A DNA stretch of 64,000 nt from Actinomycetota bacterium (GTDB lineage: Bacteria > Actinomycetota > Acidimicrobiia > Acidimicrobiales > Ilumatobacteraceae). Below, piece after piece: positions 8,386 to 16,846 of this stretch. How positions within the stretch are numbered: position 1 is the first letter of the stretch; each line of letters begins with the position of its first letter. The notes under the pieces are model-generated. The model worked only from the letters and a program-made list of their open reading frames with translations, was not told the DNA's origin and did no database searches. A program made the position numbers and the translations under genes. The stretch spans positions 1 through 64,000 of the forward strand of contig WLIV01000019.1 in assembly GCA_009702045.1 (NCBI GenBank), in the 5' to 3' direction.

Positions 8386-8988
8386 TCACCGGCGCTGACG
8401 GGCGGGGATGCGCAGCGGGTTGGTGGGGTCGGCCTCGCCGATCGCCGCGAAATCGACAGCAAAGTAATACGACGCACCGAGGTGCAGCACCGGAGCGGGG
8501 CCGACGAACGCCTTGGTCAACCGTTCCATCATCTCGGCGAACCCGCCCGTCTCACCCGGCTGATGCGCCTCGGGAGCATCGAACACCAGCAAGGCCCCGT
8601 CCGCCGCCTCGCGCTGGAGTGCCTCACGTGCCAAGCGAACGATGGCACCCTGCGCTGCGTAGACCGGGTGGACGACGAGCAACATGATGTAGTGGACCGC
8701 ACCGCGGCGAGCATGATCGGGGAACCGGCCCTCGAAGTACGCCCGGCTGAGGTAGCGAGTACGGCCGATCTCAGTGGCGATCAGACCCATCGCGACCGGC
8801 GAGTTGTCATCCCAGAGCACCCAGATCCGGTTCGACGGCTCGCGCAGGGCGTCCTCGAACTCATCACGAAACAACATCTCGTGGCTGGGCGACTTGTCGT
8901 TCATCGGCAAGTACGAGGCCTCGTAGAGATCCCAGAGGCGATCGCTGAGCACCGGGTCGGTGAGGTTGGAGTGACGAGTCACGTACAC
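8386..8988 (-). CDS. GNAT-like acetyltransferase, function unknown
   Basis: A 200-residue protein. The central part has the layout of a GNAT domain: a beta strand with WVLWDDNSPVAMGLIATE, then HYIMLLVVHPVYAAQGAIVR, which resembles the acetyl-CoA-binding strand and loop, though the usual Q/R-x2-G-x-G/A motif is poorly kept. No specific substrate can be assigned. It is the first gene of the minus-strand row leading into phoH-ybeY. The assignment to GNAT is moderate; the gene itself is well supported by codon use and spacing. Confidence 0.6.
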   Translation of the reverse strand: MYVTRHSNLTDPVLSDRLWDLYEASYLPMNDKSPSHEMLFRDEFEDALREPSNRIWVLWDDNSPVAMGLIATEIGRTRYLSRAYFEGRFPDHARRGAVHYIMLLVVHPVYAAQGAIVRLAREALQREAADGALLVFDAPEAHQPGETGGFAEMMERLTKAFVGPAPVLHLGASYYFAVDFAAIGEADPTNPLRIPARQRR

Positions 8989-9028
8989 GAGCGGCCCCGA
9001 TCACCTAGGCACCAACGGCACGACCGGC

Positions 9029-9049
9029 ACTCGCGCGCTGCGCGCGAGT
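9029..9049. other. Perfect palindrome in a divergent intergenic region
   Basis: ACTCGCGCGC (9029-9038) and GCGCGCGAGT (9040-9049) are exact complements around one base. It lies between the starts of the GNAT-like gene (minus) and the GGDEF-EAL gene (plus), so it is better placed for a DNA-binding protein or a supercoil-dependent cruciform than for a terminator. The rest of 8989-9170 shows no gene. Confidence 0.5.
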
Positions 9050-9170
9050 ATTGACGCCTATTGCGCGAATTGATGGCCATGCGCGTAGCATATGCACCGT
9101 TGTGGGGTGGACTGGTGGATAGTGTCCAGCGCAGCGGGATGCCCCGCCTCACCGCATCTCTGGGAGGACA

Positions 9171-11459
9171 GTGAGCAAGGAACCGGCACGGTTGAGTTGG
9201 GTGTACCTCGTCATCGGCGTCGCACTGACTGCCGCTGGACTTGCCGCGTCCGAATCCACCATCCGCGACGGCGTGTACGTGGTCGCTGCTCTGCAGGTGA
9301 TCCCTACTCTGCTCATCGCTCGCCGCCTGCGCCAGGTGTCGTGGCGCCCGATCATCCTGTTCAGCGCAGTGGGTGTCCTATATGTCGGAGAACAGGTCAT
9401 CTCCGGCGACCAGCCCACGTACGAGTCGCCACTGGCAGTCATCTTCGTCCTCCTGGCTGTCACCAGCCTGGTCGGCGGTCTCGTCGCACTCGTCCGCAGC
9501 AGCCTGCCCGGCCCCACACGCAGCATCTGGGGCGATGCACTGATCGTCGCCATCGGCGCCTGGATCATCAGCTGGGCCACGCTGGTGCAGTCGATCAACC
9601 AGGCCACCGACAACCGCTCGGCGGGTGTGGTGCTGTACGGCCTCTACCAACCCACGTCGTCCGTGGTGCTGTTCCTCACTGTGGTGCTGCTGCTCAACCG
9701 CCACCAGCGCCCACCGGCCATCTGGATGGTCGCCGTCGCACTCGCGTTCAACATGAGCGGCGACATGACCTACGCGATGATCGACGCCCGCCACCTCAGC
9801 GCCGGCGCCGACCGCTTCGCGCTGCCGATGTATGTGATGGCGTACTTCGTTGCCAGCGCCGCATTCCTGCACCCCAGCATCCACGAGCTTGGGCGCCCCC
9901 AACCCAGCCCGAAACCCGACTCCATCGGCCGCCTGGTGATCACCACCACCTCGCTGCTGCTGCCCATCATCGTGTTGGCAGCCACCTCCCCCAACGACTC
10001 CACCGATCGCATCGTGCGCTTCGCGTCGGCGCTCGTGCTGTCGGCAGTGGTCACCATCCGCGTGGTCACCGCCGTGCGCTCGAACAGCAGGGCCCAGGCC
10101 GAACTGCTACACGGCGCCCAGACCGATCCGCTCACCGGCCTACCCAATCGCGTCGTGATGCTCCAGAAGATCAACGAGCTACTGCGCACCAGCTGGGACT
10201 CCGACCAGCACCCCACGCTGTTCTTCGTCGACCTCGACCGCTTCAAGAACATCAACGACTCGCTGGGCCACGCCGCCGGCGATGAGGTGCTGGTCACCGT
10301 GGCCCGCCGCCTCATCAACGCAGTGCCTGCCGACGCCGTCGTGGCTCGCCTGTCGGGCGACGAATACGTGGTGCTCGATGCCCACGCCAAGTCGCAGGGC
10401 ACCGCAATGGCTTCCGCCGAGCGCCTGCTCGCTGTGTTCCGCGAACCACTTGCCCTCAGCCAGGGCGATGTCTTCGTCACCGCCAGCATCGGCGTGGCTG
10501 CCATCAGCCCGACGGCGAGCACGACAGCCGAGGATCTTGTCCGACATGCCGACACGGCGATGTATCGCGCCAAGGATGCCGGCCGCAACTGTCTGGCCGT
10601 CTACGACGAGTCGATGCACGAGCGGGTCGCCCATCGCCTCGCCGTCGAAACTGCGCTCTACCGCGCTCTCGACCGCCGCGAGCTCCGTCTGTTCCACCAG
10701 CCGATCCTCGATCTGCAGTCGGGCGATGTCGTCGGCTTCGAAGCGCTGATGCGCTGGCAGCAGGCGGACGGCACCATCGTCTCTCCTGCCGAGTTCATTC
10801 CCATCGCCGAGGACACCGGCACGATCGTGCCGATCGGTTCCTGGGCGCTGCTCGAGGCCCTTACGCAACTTCGCCGCTGGATCGACGAAGGGGTGTGCAG
10901 CCCGTCGGCCACGATGTCGGTCAACGTCTCGCCGCGTCAACTCAGCGACACGAACTTCCCGGCCATCGTCAGCGAGGCGCTCACCCGCTCGGGGGTCTCG
11001 CCGCAACTGCTGTGGCTGGAGATCACCGAGAGCATCATGATCTCCGAACCGGAACTGGCTTTGGCGACGCTGCGCCGACTGCGTTCACTGGGCGTGCGAA
11101 TGGCGCTCGACGACTTCGGCACCGGCTACTCGTCGCTGTCGTTGCTGCAGAAGTTCCCGCTACAGCGGATCAAAATCGACCGGGCGTTCGTGCACGGTGT
11201 CGCCGACAACCCGAACGACCGCAGCCTGGTGCGCACCATCATCGCCATGGGCCGCTCGCTCGGCCTCGACATGGTCGCCGAAGGTGTCGAGAGTGTCCAC
11301 CAGTTGCAGGTGCTCAGCGATCTCGGCTGCACCAAGGCACAGGGTTTCCTGATCAGCCACCCGGTGCCTGCCGACGCAATGCGCAGCACGGTGGCCGCGC
11401 TGGAGCGTCTGGGTCAGTTCCCCGGGCTGCGCGCGAACACCAACGCACCTGTCAACTGA
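9171..11459 (+). CDS. Membrane-anchored GGDEF-EAL cyclic-di-GMP protein
   Basis: A 762-residue protein. Residues 1-300 form about eight or nine transmembrane segments without a recognised sensor domain. The GGDEF domain (about 315-480) has VDLDRFKNINDSLGH and the active-site loop SGDEY (395-399), a variant of GGDEF that may still be active. The EAL domain (about 495-745) keeps FEALMRW (Glu524), NVSPRQL, LEITES, DDFGTGYSS (647-655) and AEGVE, so phosphodiesterase activity is likely. GTG 9171 follows GGGAGGACA, a good ribosome binding site. It is probably a bifunctional or c-di-GMP-degrading regulator; no obvious partner lies nearby. Confidence 0.93.
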   Translation: MSKEPARLSWVYLVIGVALTAAGLAASESTIRDGVYVVAALQVIPTLLIARRLRQVSWRPIILFSAVGVLYVGEQVISGDQPTYESPLAVIFVLLAVTSLVGGLVALVRSSLPGPTRSIWGDALIVAIGAWIISWATLVQSINQATDNRSAGVVLYGLYQPTSSVVLFLTVVLLLNRHQRPPAIWMVAVALAFNMSGDMTYAMIDARHLSAGADRFALPMYVMAYFVASAAFLHPSIHELGRPQPSPKPDSIGRLVITTTSLLLPIIVLAATSPNDSTDRIVRFASALVLSAVVTIRVVTAVRSNSRAQAELLHGAQTDPLTGLPNRVVMLQKINELLRTSWDSDQHPTLFFVDLDRFKNINDSLGHAAGDEVLVTVARRLINAVPADAVVARLSGDEYVVLDAHAKSQGTAMASAERLLAVFREPLALSQGDVFVTASIGVAAISPTASTTAEDLVRHADTAMYRAKDAGRNCLAVYDESMHERVAHRLAVETALYRALDRRELRLFHQPILDLQSGDVVGFEALMRWQQADGTIVSPAEFIPIAEDTGTIVPIGSWALLEALTQLRRWIDEGVCSPSATMSVNVSPRQLSDTNFPAIVSEALTRSGVSPQLLWLEITESIMISEPELALATLRRLRSLGVRMALDDFGTGYSSLSLLQKFPLQRIKIDRAFVHGVADNPNDRSLVRTIIAMGRSLGLDMVAEGVESVHQLQVLSDLGCTKAQGFLISHPVPADAMRSTVAALERLGQFPGLRANTNAPVN

Positions 11460-11468
11460 ACCCGCCGA

Positions 11469-11696
11469 CTACTGCTGCAGCCAACGCTTGAAGCGACCGA
11501 CCGTCGAGGCGTCGTCCGTCGCACCGGTAGCGGCAGTCGCTTTCGCATTCGTCGGCGCCTTCGCCGCGGGCTTCACACCCTCACGGCAGCGGCACCGCTC
11601 GGCCTTGGGCACATCGCCCAACACTGTCTCCACGTGGGCGCCACATCCGGCCCAGTTCGGCTTGCCACAGGTCTTGCACGTCACTCGTCTGCACAT
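11469..11696 (-). CDS. Small Cys-rich protein, probably metal binding
   Basis: A 75-residue protein whose N-terminal half, CRRVTCKTCGKPNWAGCGAH, has five closely spaced Cys and a further CRC pair near residue 36, consistent with a small zinc site. The C-terminal half is Ala/Thr rich and ends in RFKRWLQQ. Similar small proteins are widespread in actinobacteria without a known role. The longer open frame upstream is rejected because it adds low-complexity sequence. It ends 10 bp from the convergent GGDEF-EAL gene. Confidence 0.7.
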   Translation of the reverse strand: MCRRVTCKTCGKPNWAGCGAHVETVLGDVPKAERCRCREGVKPAAKAPTNAKATAATGATDDASTVGRFKRWLQQ

Positions 11697-11709
11697 ACCC
11701 CCTAGGGTA

Positions 11710-12795
11710 TCAGCCGAAGCCGCCAGAACGATGCTGATCCAACGTTGGGGCGTCGCCGGGCGCGAGCGCCGGATGCTCGCCGTAGCGGATGGGGTGACCG
11801 GCGCGAAGCCGACCGCTGTCGTCGTGCTGCAGCACCCCGCGCTCCCAGAAGTGTGGGTGCGCAAGCATCTCGTCTCGCGTGAGGATCGGCGCCATCGGGA
11901 CGCCGAGCGGCAGCATCACCGCGATCAGGTCAGCGCGATCGCGTGACCCGATCGCGGCAGTCAACTCGGCGCACAGATGCACTGCCTGCGCAGCACGAGC
12001 GGACATGTCGAGCGCGGCGATGTGCTCAAGGCCGAGCCCGGTGCACATCAGGCCCCACAGGACATCCTCGCTGTACACGCCCAGCTCGACCCACTTGTCG
12101 TCACGCGTGCGGTAGCAACCCAAACCGGGAAGGTGTTCCGCTGCCGCGGTCGTACCGTCGCGCCCGTCGATCGGGCCAGTGGGCAGCACCCACGCCGCCA
12201 GCAGGTCGGTGATTGCGAGATCGATGTGTTCGCCTTCGCCGGTGCGACGGGCACACAGCACGGCAGCCAGGATTGCGAACGCGGCCGCCATGCCCGAACC
12301 CATATCCCCTACCAGCATTCCCGCATGCGCCGGTTGCTCACCTTCGCGGAACGTGAATGCACCTGCGTAGGCCTGGTAGTTGTAGTCGTGCCCGGCCACA
12401 TTCGACAGCGGCCCGAACTGACCAAAGCCGGTGAGCGAGCAGAGCACGATCGATGGATTCGCAGCGCGGAGCGCGTCGAAGCCAACCCCCAAGCGATCGG
12501 CCACACCGGGGCGGAACCCTTCGACCACCACTTCCGCTTCAGCGACATGGCTCAGCAATCGCGCCCGGTCGTCAGGGTTCTTCAGATCGAACACGGCGCT
12601 GCGCTTGTGGCCGTTCCAGTTCAGATAACGATCACCCTGCGGGCGCATCCGGTCGCCGCCCGGGGGTTCGGCCTTCAGCACGTCGGCACCAAGGTCGGCA
12701 AGCAACTGCGTGGCGACGTGGCCAGGCTGCCAGAGCGACAGGTCGATGACCTTCAGCCCGTCGAGCAGACCTCCGGTGCGAGTTGTTGCGCTCAA
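11710..12795 (-). CDS. Family III CoA-transferase (CaiB/BaiF type)
   Basis: A 361-residue family III CoA-transferase. The N-terminal LDGLKVIDLSLWQPG and LADLGADVLKAEPPGGD are characteristic, as is the VGDMGSGMAAAFAIL segment that carries the catalytic Asp. Such enzymes move CoA between carboxylic acids; the substrate cannot be read from sequence. The frame has no suitable ATG. TTG 12795 is chosen because GGAGGT stands 9 nt upstream on this strand, and the protein then begins LSATTRTGGLLDG, as expected for the family. The 159 bp upstream (12796-12954) show no gene. Confidence 0.9.
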   Translation of the reverse strand: MSATTRTGGLLDGLKVIDLSLWQPGHVATQLLADLGADVLKAEPPGGDRMRPQGDRYLNWNGHKRSAVFDLKNPDDRARLLSHVAEAEVVVEGFRPGVADRLGVGFDALRAANPSIVLCSLTGFGQFGPLSNVAGHDYNYQAYAGAFTFREGEQPAHAGMLVGDMGSGMAAAFAILAAVLCARRTGEGEHIDLAITDLLAAWVLPTGPIDGRDGTTAAAEHLPGLGCYRTRDDKWVELGVYSEDVLWGLMCTGLGLEHIAALDMSARAAQAVHLCAELTAAIGSRDRADLIAVMLPLGVPMAPILTRDEMLAHPHFWERGVLQHDDSGRLRAGHPIRYGEHPALAPGDAPTLDQHRSGGFG

Positions 12796-12954
12796 GTGGC
12801 ATCGACCTCCGTAATGGACGAAACTGCGGATCCTGGTCGACCGTACTGCCGGTGGCCACTGACCAAGAAGACGAGACGAGTCAGATGAGCCACGACCCAC
12901 GGTCCGCCAAGGCGCAGGGCTGGGATCGCTGCGCACTCATAGTCCTGAGCGCCT

Positions 12955-13566
12955 CTACGACCAGGCGTCGATGATCGTTGCCGATGGCACCACGAAGGCG
13001 ATATTGCGCATCGTGTACTTCAGCGCGTGCTCGGCATACTCGGGCGGGTCGCTGGCGACACAGTCGGATGGCACCACCACCGTGTAGCCGGCGTTCATCG
13101 CCTCGATCGCGGTTCCCAACACGGCGATGTTCAGCGACACCCCGGTGACGATCAGCGTCGACACACCCGTGTTGCGCAGATACGAGTCGAGTCCGGTGGC
13201 GTAGAAGCCGGTGAGGCCCTGCTCGCGCCGGAACACGACATCCTCCGGCTGCGGGGCGATCTTCGACATCACCGGACCGTGGCCTCCCGAACCATCACCT
13301 CCGCCGGACATGCGCAAGTGCACCATCGTGTTGCGTGCGAAACCGAAGCCATCGGGTCTGCGCTCGTCGGTGCAGTAGAAGATGCGAACGCCCTTGGAGC
13401 GACCGGCAGCGAACATCGCCGCACAGTTGTCCACCAGACCGAGCTGCTGCGCCGCTGCTGCGAGCCCAGGCAGGATGGACTGTTCGCCGAGCAGGTTGAC
13501 CTGACACTCCATGTTCACGATCGCCGTGCACGCGGGGTCGATATGGGGCCGCACATCGAGTGCCAT
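12955..13566 (-). CDS. Cysteine-hydrolase (isochorismatase-like) homologue lacking catalytic Cys
   Basis: A 203-residue Rossmann-like protein of the isochorismatase/cysteine hydrolase superfamily. It has the usual N-terminal strand (TAIVNMECQ), and the segment VTGVSLNIAVLGTAIEAMNAGY corresponds to the family's catalytic loop. In canonical members that loop reads G-x-x-x-x-x-C-V; here Ala takes the Cys position, and Asn replaces the usual Asp of the first strand. It may be non-hydrolytic or use other chemistry. The ATG overlaps the stop of the upstream deacylase (TGATG), so the two are translationally coupled. Confidence 0.8.
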   Translation of the reverse strand: MALDVRPHIDPACTAIVNMECQVNLLGEQSILPGLAAAAQQLGLVDNCAAMFAAGRSKGVRIFYCTDERRPDGFGFARNTMVHLRMSGGGDGSGGHGPVMSKIAPQPEDVVFRREQGLTGFYATGLDSYLRNTGVSTLIVTGVSLNIAVLGTAIEAMNAGYTVVVPSDCVASDPPEYAEHALKYTMRNIAFVVPSATIIDAWS

Positions 13567-15293
13567 CAGCGTCGCACCAGTCGTCCTGGGCGAGCCCCGG
13601 TGTCGCTGCCATTACGGCGCGTCACCGTGCCGTGCACCATCGTGAGGTCGTACCCGACGGGATCCTGCATCAACCGTGTCGCTCCTCCAGGAAGGTCGTG
13701 CACTGCTCGCGGCACGGTGAGGCGCACACGTTCGGCATCGATCACGTTGAGGTCGGCGCGCAGACCCACCCGCACCGTCCCGCGGTCGGACATGCCGTAC
13801 AGGGCGGCGGGTTGCGATGTCAGCCGGCGCACGATTTCGGCGAGAGCGATACGCGGGCCGCGCTGGCGATCACGCGCCCAGTGGCTGAGCAGGAAGGTCG
13901 GAATCGAGGCGTCGCATGTGTAGGCGCAGTGGGCGCCGCCGTCGTTCGTGCCGACCACTGCGTCGGGGTACTGCAGTTGTTCGTAGAGCACCGTGTGGTC
14001 GGCGTCGGCGTAGTTGTACATCGGGTACAGCACCATCACGTCGTCGGCCGCCAGCATGCCGTCGTAGATCACCTCGTCCAGAGTGCAGCCCGCCGCCTCG
14101 GAGCGCGCGCCGAGCGATCGATCACGAGGCTGTTCGTAGTCGGGCACACCCGTCAGCAGGTAGCACGACGGCAACGCTGACCGCATGAACGCCCGCTGCT
14201 TGCGCTCATAGGAGGTGACGGGTTCATCGTCCTCGGCAAGGATCGCAGCGCGGACATCGCGACGACGCAGCGCCTCCAATCGCTCGGCGAGCGGGAGATG
14301 TGCGACGCGGGTGTACGAGGGTCGCGTCACGAACGGATGGCGGACATCCCAACCCCACAACACTCCGCCAGATCGGCCCGCCACCAGTGGTGTCACCGAC
14401 AGACCAGCAGCGCACCAGGCAGCTGCGGTATCCATCTCGCGCCGCCACCGCTGCGGATCGTTGTGTGCCTGCAGTTCGAGGAACGTGGTGGGCAACCCGG
14501 TGGCTCTCGCCAACGCACCGATCCATTCGAACTCAGCAACGACGACCTCAGGTTCGTCACTCCGCGCAATTCCTGCCGGGGCGAACTCGAAGACACCGCC
14601 ACCGCCAGCGGCGATGCCATTGCCGATCGCCACCAGTTCCTCAAACGTGGCATAGGTACCGGGCACGGGGGTGCCGTCGAGCGCCCGGTGACCGAGTGTG
14701 CGCGACGTACTGAAACCGAACGAACCGGCCTGCGCCGCCTCGCGGGCGATTGCGGCCATCGCGTCAAGTTGTGCTGCATCGGCCGGCCGGTTCTCCACCG
14801 AGTCGGCACCCATCGCGAACGTGCGCAAGGGGCCGTGCGCCAGCTGTGTGCCGACGTCGATCGCCCAACGACGCGATGACAGCTCATCCAGATACTCGGT
14901 GAACGTCTCCCAACTCCAGGACATCCCGGCGGCGAGCGCCTCGCCCGGGATGTCCTCCACCCCCTCGATCAACCGGATCAGGCCCTCACGGTCGGAAGGC
15001 CGGGCCGGAGCGAACCCGACACCGCAGTTGCCGAACACGACGGTGGTGACCCCGTGTGGGCTGCTCGGCTCGAGTAGGTCGTCCCAGATCACCTGCGCGT
15101 CGTAGTGGCTGTGCACATCGACGAAACCTGGGGTCACCACTCGGCCGGTTGCATCGAACACCTCGGTCGCCTCGTCGTCGATCGACGGCGAGACGACGAC
15201 GATCAACCCGTCCTTGACCCCGACGTCCATACGCATGGCGGCGGTGCCGCTGCCGTCGAGCAATGACCCGTTCTTGATGACGAAATCGAGCAC
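13566..15293 (-). CDS. D-aminoacylase / N-acyl-D-amino-acid deacylase family amidohydrolase
   Basis: A 575-residue amidohydrolase. DFVIKNGSLLDGSG starts the small beta domain, and TPGFVDVHSHYDAQVIWD holds the metal-binding HxH of the D-aminoacylase group. FGNCGVGFAP, GVEDIPGEAL and SFGFSTSRTLGH are typical of that family, and TNDGGAHCAY near the C-terminus fits its late metal/substrate Asp. GTG 15293 is used because the frame upstream enters livF sequence; the gap to the livF stop is 13 bp. It probably cleaves an N-acyl or cyclic amide substrate. Likely co-transcribed with livF and the cysteine-hydrolase homologue. Confidence 0.9.
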   Translation of the reverse strand: MLDFVIKNGSLLDGSGTAAMRMDVGVKDGLIVVVSPSIDDEATEVFDATGRVVTPGFVDVHSHYDAQVIWDDLLEPSSPHGVTTVVFGNCGVGFAPARPSDREGLIRLIEGVEDIPGEALAAGMSWSWETFTEYLDELSSRRWAIDVGTQLAHGPLRTFAMGADSVENRPADAAQLDAMAAIAREAAQAGSFGFSTSRTLGHRALDGTPVPGTYATFEELVAIGNGIAAGGGGVFEFAPAGIARSDEPEVVVAEFEWIGALARATGLPTTFLELQAHNDPQRWRREMDTAAAWCAAGLSVTPLVAGRSGGVLWGWDVRHPFVTRPSYTRVAHLPLAERLEALRRRDVRAAILAEDDEPVTSYERKQRAFMRSALPSCYLLTGVPDYEQPRDRSLGARSEAAGCTLDEVIYDGMLAADDVMVLYPMYNYADADHTVLYEQLQYPDAVVGTNDGGAHCAYTCDASIPTFLLSHWARDRQRGPRIALAEIVRRLTSQPAALYGMSDRGTVRVGLRADLNVIDAERVRLTVPRAVHDLPGGATRLMQDPVGYDLTMVHGTVTRRNGSDTGARPGRLVRR

Positions 15294-15306
15294 AGGCGGT
15301 GGATGC

Positions 15307-16053
15307 TCAGTGCGTCGTGTCGGCGAGCTCGCCGGACTCGAGGTACGAACGCTCGATCTCGTCAACGCGGAGCAGCATGTCGGCGGCGTCGCCTTGCAGC
15401 ACGATCTGCCCACGACTGAGCACGTAGGCCCGATCTGACATCTCCAGCGCATAGCGGATGTGCTGCTCGACCAGCAGCACGCCGGTGCCGCTATCGGCAG
15501 CCTCGCGCACCTTGGTCAGCAGACGCTCGAGCACCAGCGGGGCCAGACCCAGTGACAGTTCGTCAATCAGCAAGATGTCGGGCTTGGACGCCAGCGCACG
15601 TCCGAGTGTCAACATTTGCTGCTCACCACCCGACAACAAGCCAGCCTTGCGACGCAGCAACCGCTCGAGTTCGGGGAAGATCTCCAGCACCGCATCCTTG
15701 TTGTGGCCGCCGAGGCGCAGGTTGTCGGCAGCGGACAAACCCATGAACACCGAGCGCTCCTCCGTGATCAGACGCAATCCGCGGCGAGCACGCTTGTGTA
15801 GCGGATCAGTGGTGACTTCACCCTTCAGCCGGATCTCTCCAGCGGTCAGCCGCAGTTCTCCCGCGAGCGCCTTCACCGTGGTGCTCTTACCTGCACCGTT
15901 GACCCCCAACAGCGCCACCACCTCGCCCGGCTTCACCGAAAGGTGCATTCCCTTGATTACCGACACTGAGCCATAGCCGACGTCGATACCGATCGCCTCG
16001 ATCACCGGTGTCACTCCGTCACTGCTGTTGGTGTGCGCAGTCGTCTCGCTCAT
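15307..16053 (-). CDS. livF: LivF-type ABC transporter ATP-binding protein
   Basis: A 248-residue ATPase of branched-chain amino acid type importers. Walker A GVNGAGKST, the signature LSGGEQQML and Walker B ILLIDELSLGL are intact, and the ending LRVDEIERSYLES matches the LivF pattern. Importers of this type need LivG and LivF; the only LivG in the window is fused to the permeases at 22258-24978, and this gene supplies the missing partner from 6 kb away on the other strand. ATG 16053 removes an unlikely 84-residue extension. Its promoter overlaps operator A and diverges from tetR. Confidence 0.92.
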   Translation of the reverse strand: MSETTAHTNSSDGVTPVIEAIGIDVGYGSVSVIKGMHLSVKPGEVVALLGVNGAGKSTTVKALAGELRLTAGEIRLKGEVTTDPLHKRARRGLRLITEERSVFMGLSAADNLRLGGHNKDAVLEIFPELERLLRRKAGLLSGGEQQMLTLGRALASKPDILLIDELSLGLAPLVLERLLTKVREAADSGTGVLLVEQHIRYALEMSDRAYVLSRGQIVLQGDAADMLLRVDEIERSYLESGELADTTH

Positions 16054-16101
16054 CGTTGGTTCCCCCGAACCCCAAGCAGGCGCGCGGCCCGATGTGTCGC
16101 T

Positions 16102-16142
16102 ACAGTAGCCCCACTTGGCCGTTTGCTCAACACTGTTCAGCA
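16102..16142 (-). promoter_or_regulatory. Operator A and livF promoter (livF-tetR intergenic)
   Basis: TGCTCAACACTGTTCAGCA (16124-16142) is a near-perfect palindrome whose core, TCAACACTGTTCA (16127-16139), is repeated exactly at 20632-20644 before the first PKD hydrolase. On the minus strand the core overlaps a -35 box TTGAGC (16130-16125); after 17 bp comes a -10 box TACTGT (16107-16102). A repressor bound here would block livF and could also control tetR, whose ATG is 42 bp downstream. Confidence 0.7.
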
Positions 16143-16183
16143 GATGTCCAAGACAGCGCCACGATCCGAACCGAGCGACACGA

Positions 16184-16798
16184 ATGCAGAAGAAGAAGGA
16201 CGCACTCCGCACTCCGGCCGCATCCCGTCCCGGGCTGAGCATCGAGGTGATCGTCGAGACTGCGTGCGAACTGATCGCCGAGTCGGGCGCCGACCAACTG
16301 ACCATGCGCCGCCTCTCCGAGCGACTGGGCGTGGCCCTAGGGGCGACGTACCACTACGTCCCGAACCGCGATGGACTGCTGAAGCTGGTCGCCGAACGGA
16401 TCATGACCACGATCGAGTTGCTATCCACGACGCCCAAGTCGTGGCAACCCACGCTTCGCACGCTCATGATCGACTTCGCTGCAGCGTTCACCCGCTACCC
16501 GGGAATGGCCCGCTACCACCTGGCCAACGTGGAAGCCACAGGTCCCGTCAACACACAGGCCACGATCATGCAGATGCTCGCCGACGCGGGGTTCTCCACC
16601 GACAGCAGCCTGACGCTCATCGCCGCCCTGTTCTTCTACACCAGTGGTGTCACGGCCACCGGCATCATGACCCACGATCAGCCTGGGCTGACCACGTCGA
16701 TGGTCGCGCAACGATTCGAGGCTGGCCTCGACCTTCTCCTGGAGGGCGCGGCAGCGCAACTCAGAGCCGACAAAAAGGCACGTCGGGCAGAGGCTTGA
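16184..16798 (+). CDS. TetR-family transcriptional regulator
   Basis: A 204-residue TetR-type repressor. The N-terminal helix-turn-helix is ETACELIAESGADQLTMRRLSERLG followed by TYHYVPNRDGLL in the recognition region; the C-terminal two thirds form a helical ligand domain. ATG 16184 begins MQKKKDALRTPAASRP, a basic arm. It is the only transcription factor found in the window and sits beside operator A, so it is the best candidate for binding all TCAAC-N3-GTTSA sites from 16.1 to 39.2 kb. The ligand is unknown. The stop codon lies within a terminator hairpin shared with the convergent esterase. Confidence 0.93.
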   Translation: MQKKKDALRTPAASRPGLSIEVIVETACELIAESGADQLTMRRLSERLGVALGATYHYVPNRDGLLKLVAERIMTTIELLSTTPKSWQPTLRTLMIDFAAAFTRYPGMARYHLANVEATGPVNTQATIMQMLADAGFSTDSSLTLIAALFFYTSGVTATGIMTHDQPGLTTSMVAQRFEAGLDLLLEGAAAQLRADKKARRAEA

Positions 16799-16812
16799 GC
16801 CTCCGCCCGACG
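16781..16812. terminator. Bidirectional terminator hairpin between tetR and the esterase
   Basis: CGTCGGGC-A-GAGGC pairs with GCCTC-C-GCCCGACG around a TTGA loop, giving 13 pairs with one mismatch. It lies between convergent genes and contains the tetR stop codon. There is no long U-run on either side. Confidence 0.7.
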
Positions 16813-16846
16813 CACACACGCTGAGCGCGCCCGAGAAGGTCGGCGG

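Noticed and set aside
9029-9049. Intrinsic terminator
   Set aside because: The palindrome lies between two divergent starts, has almost no loop and no U-run, so a termination role is unlikely.
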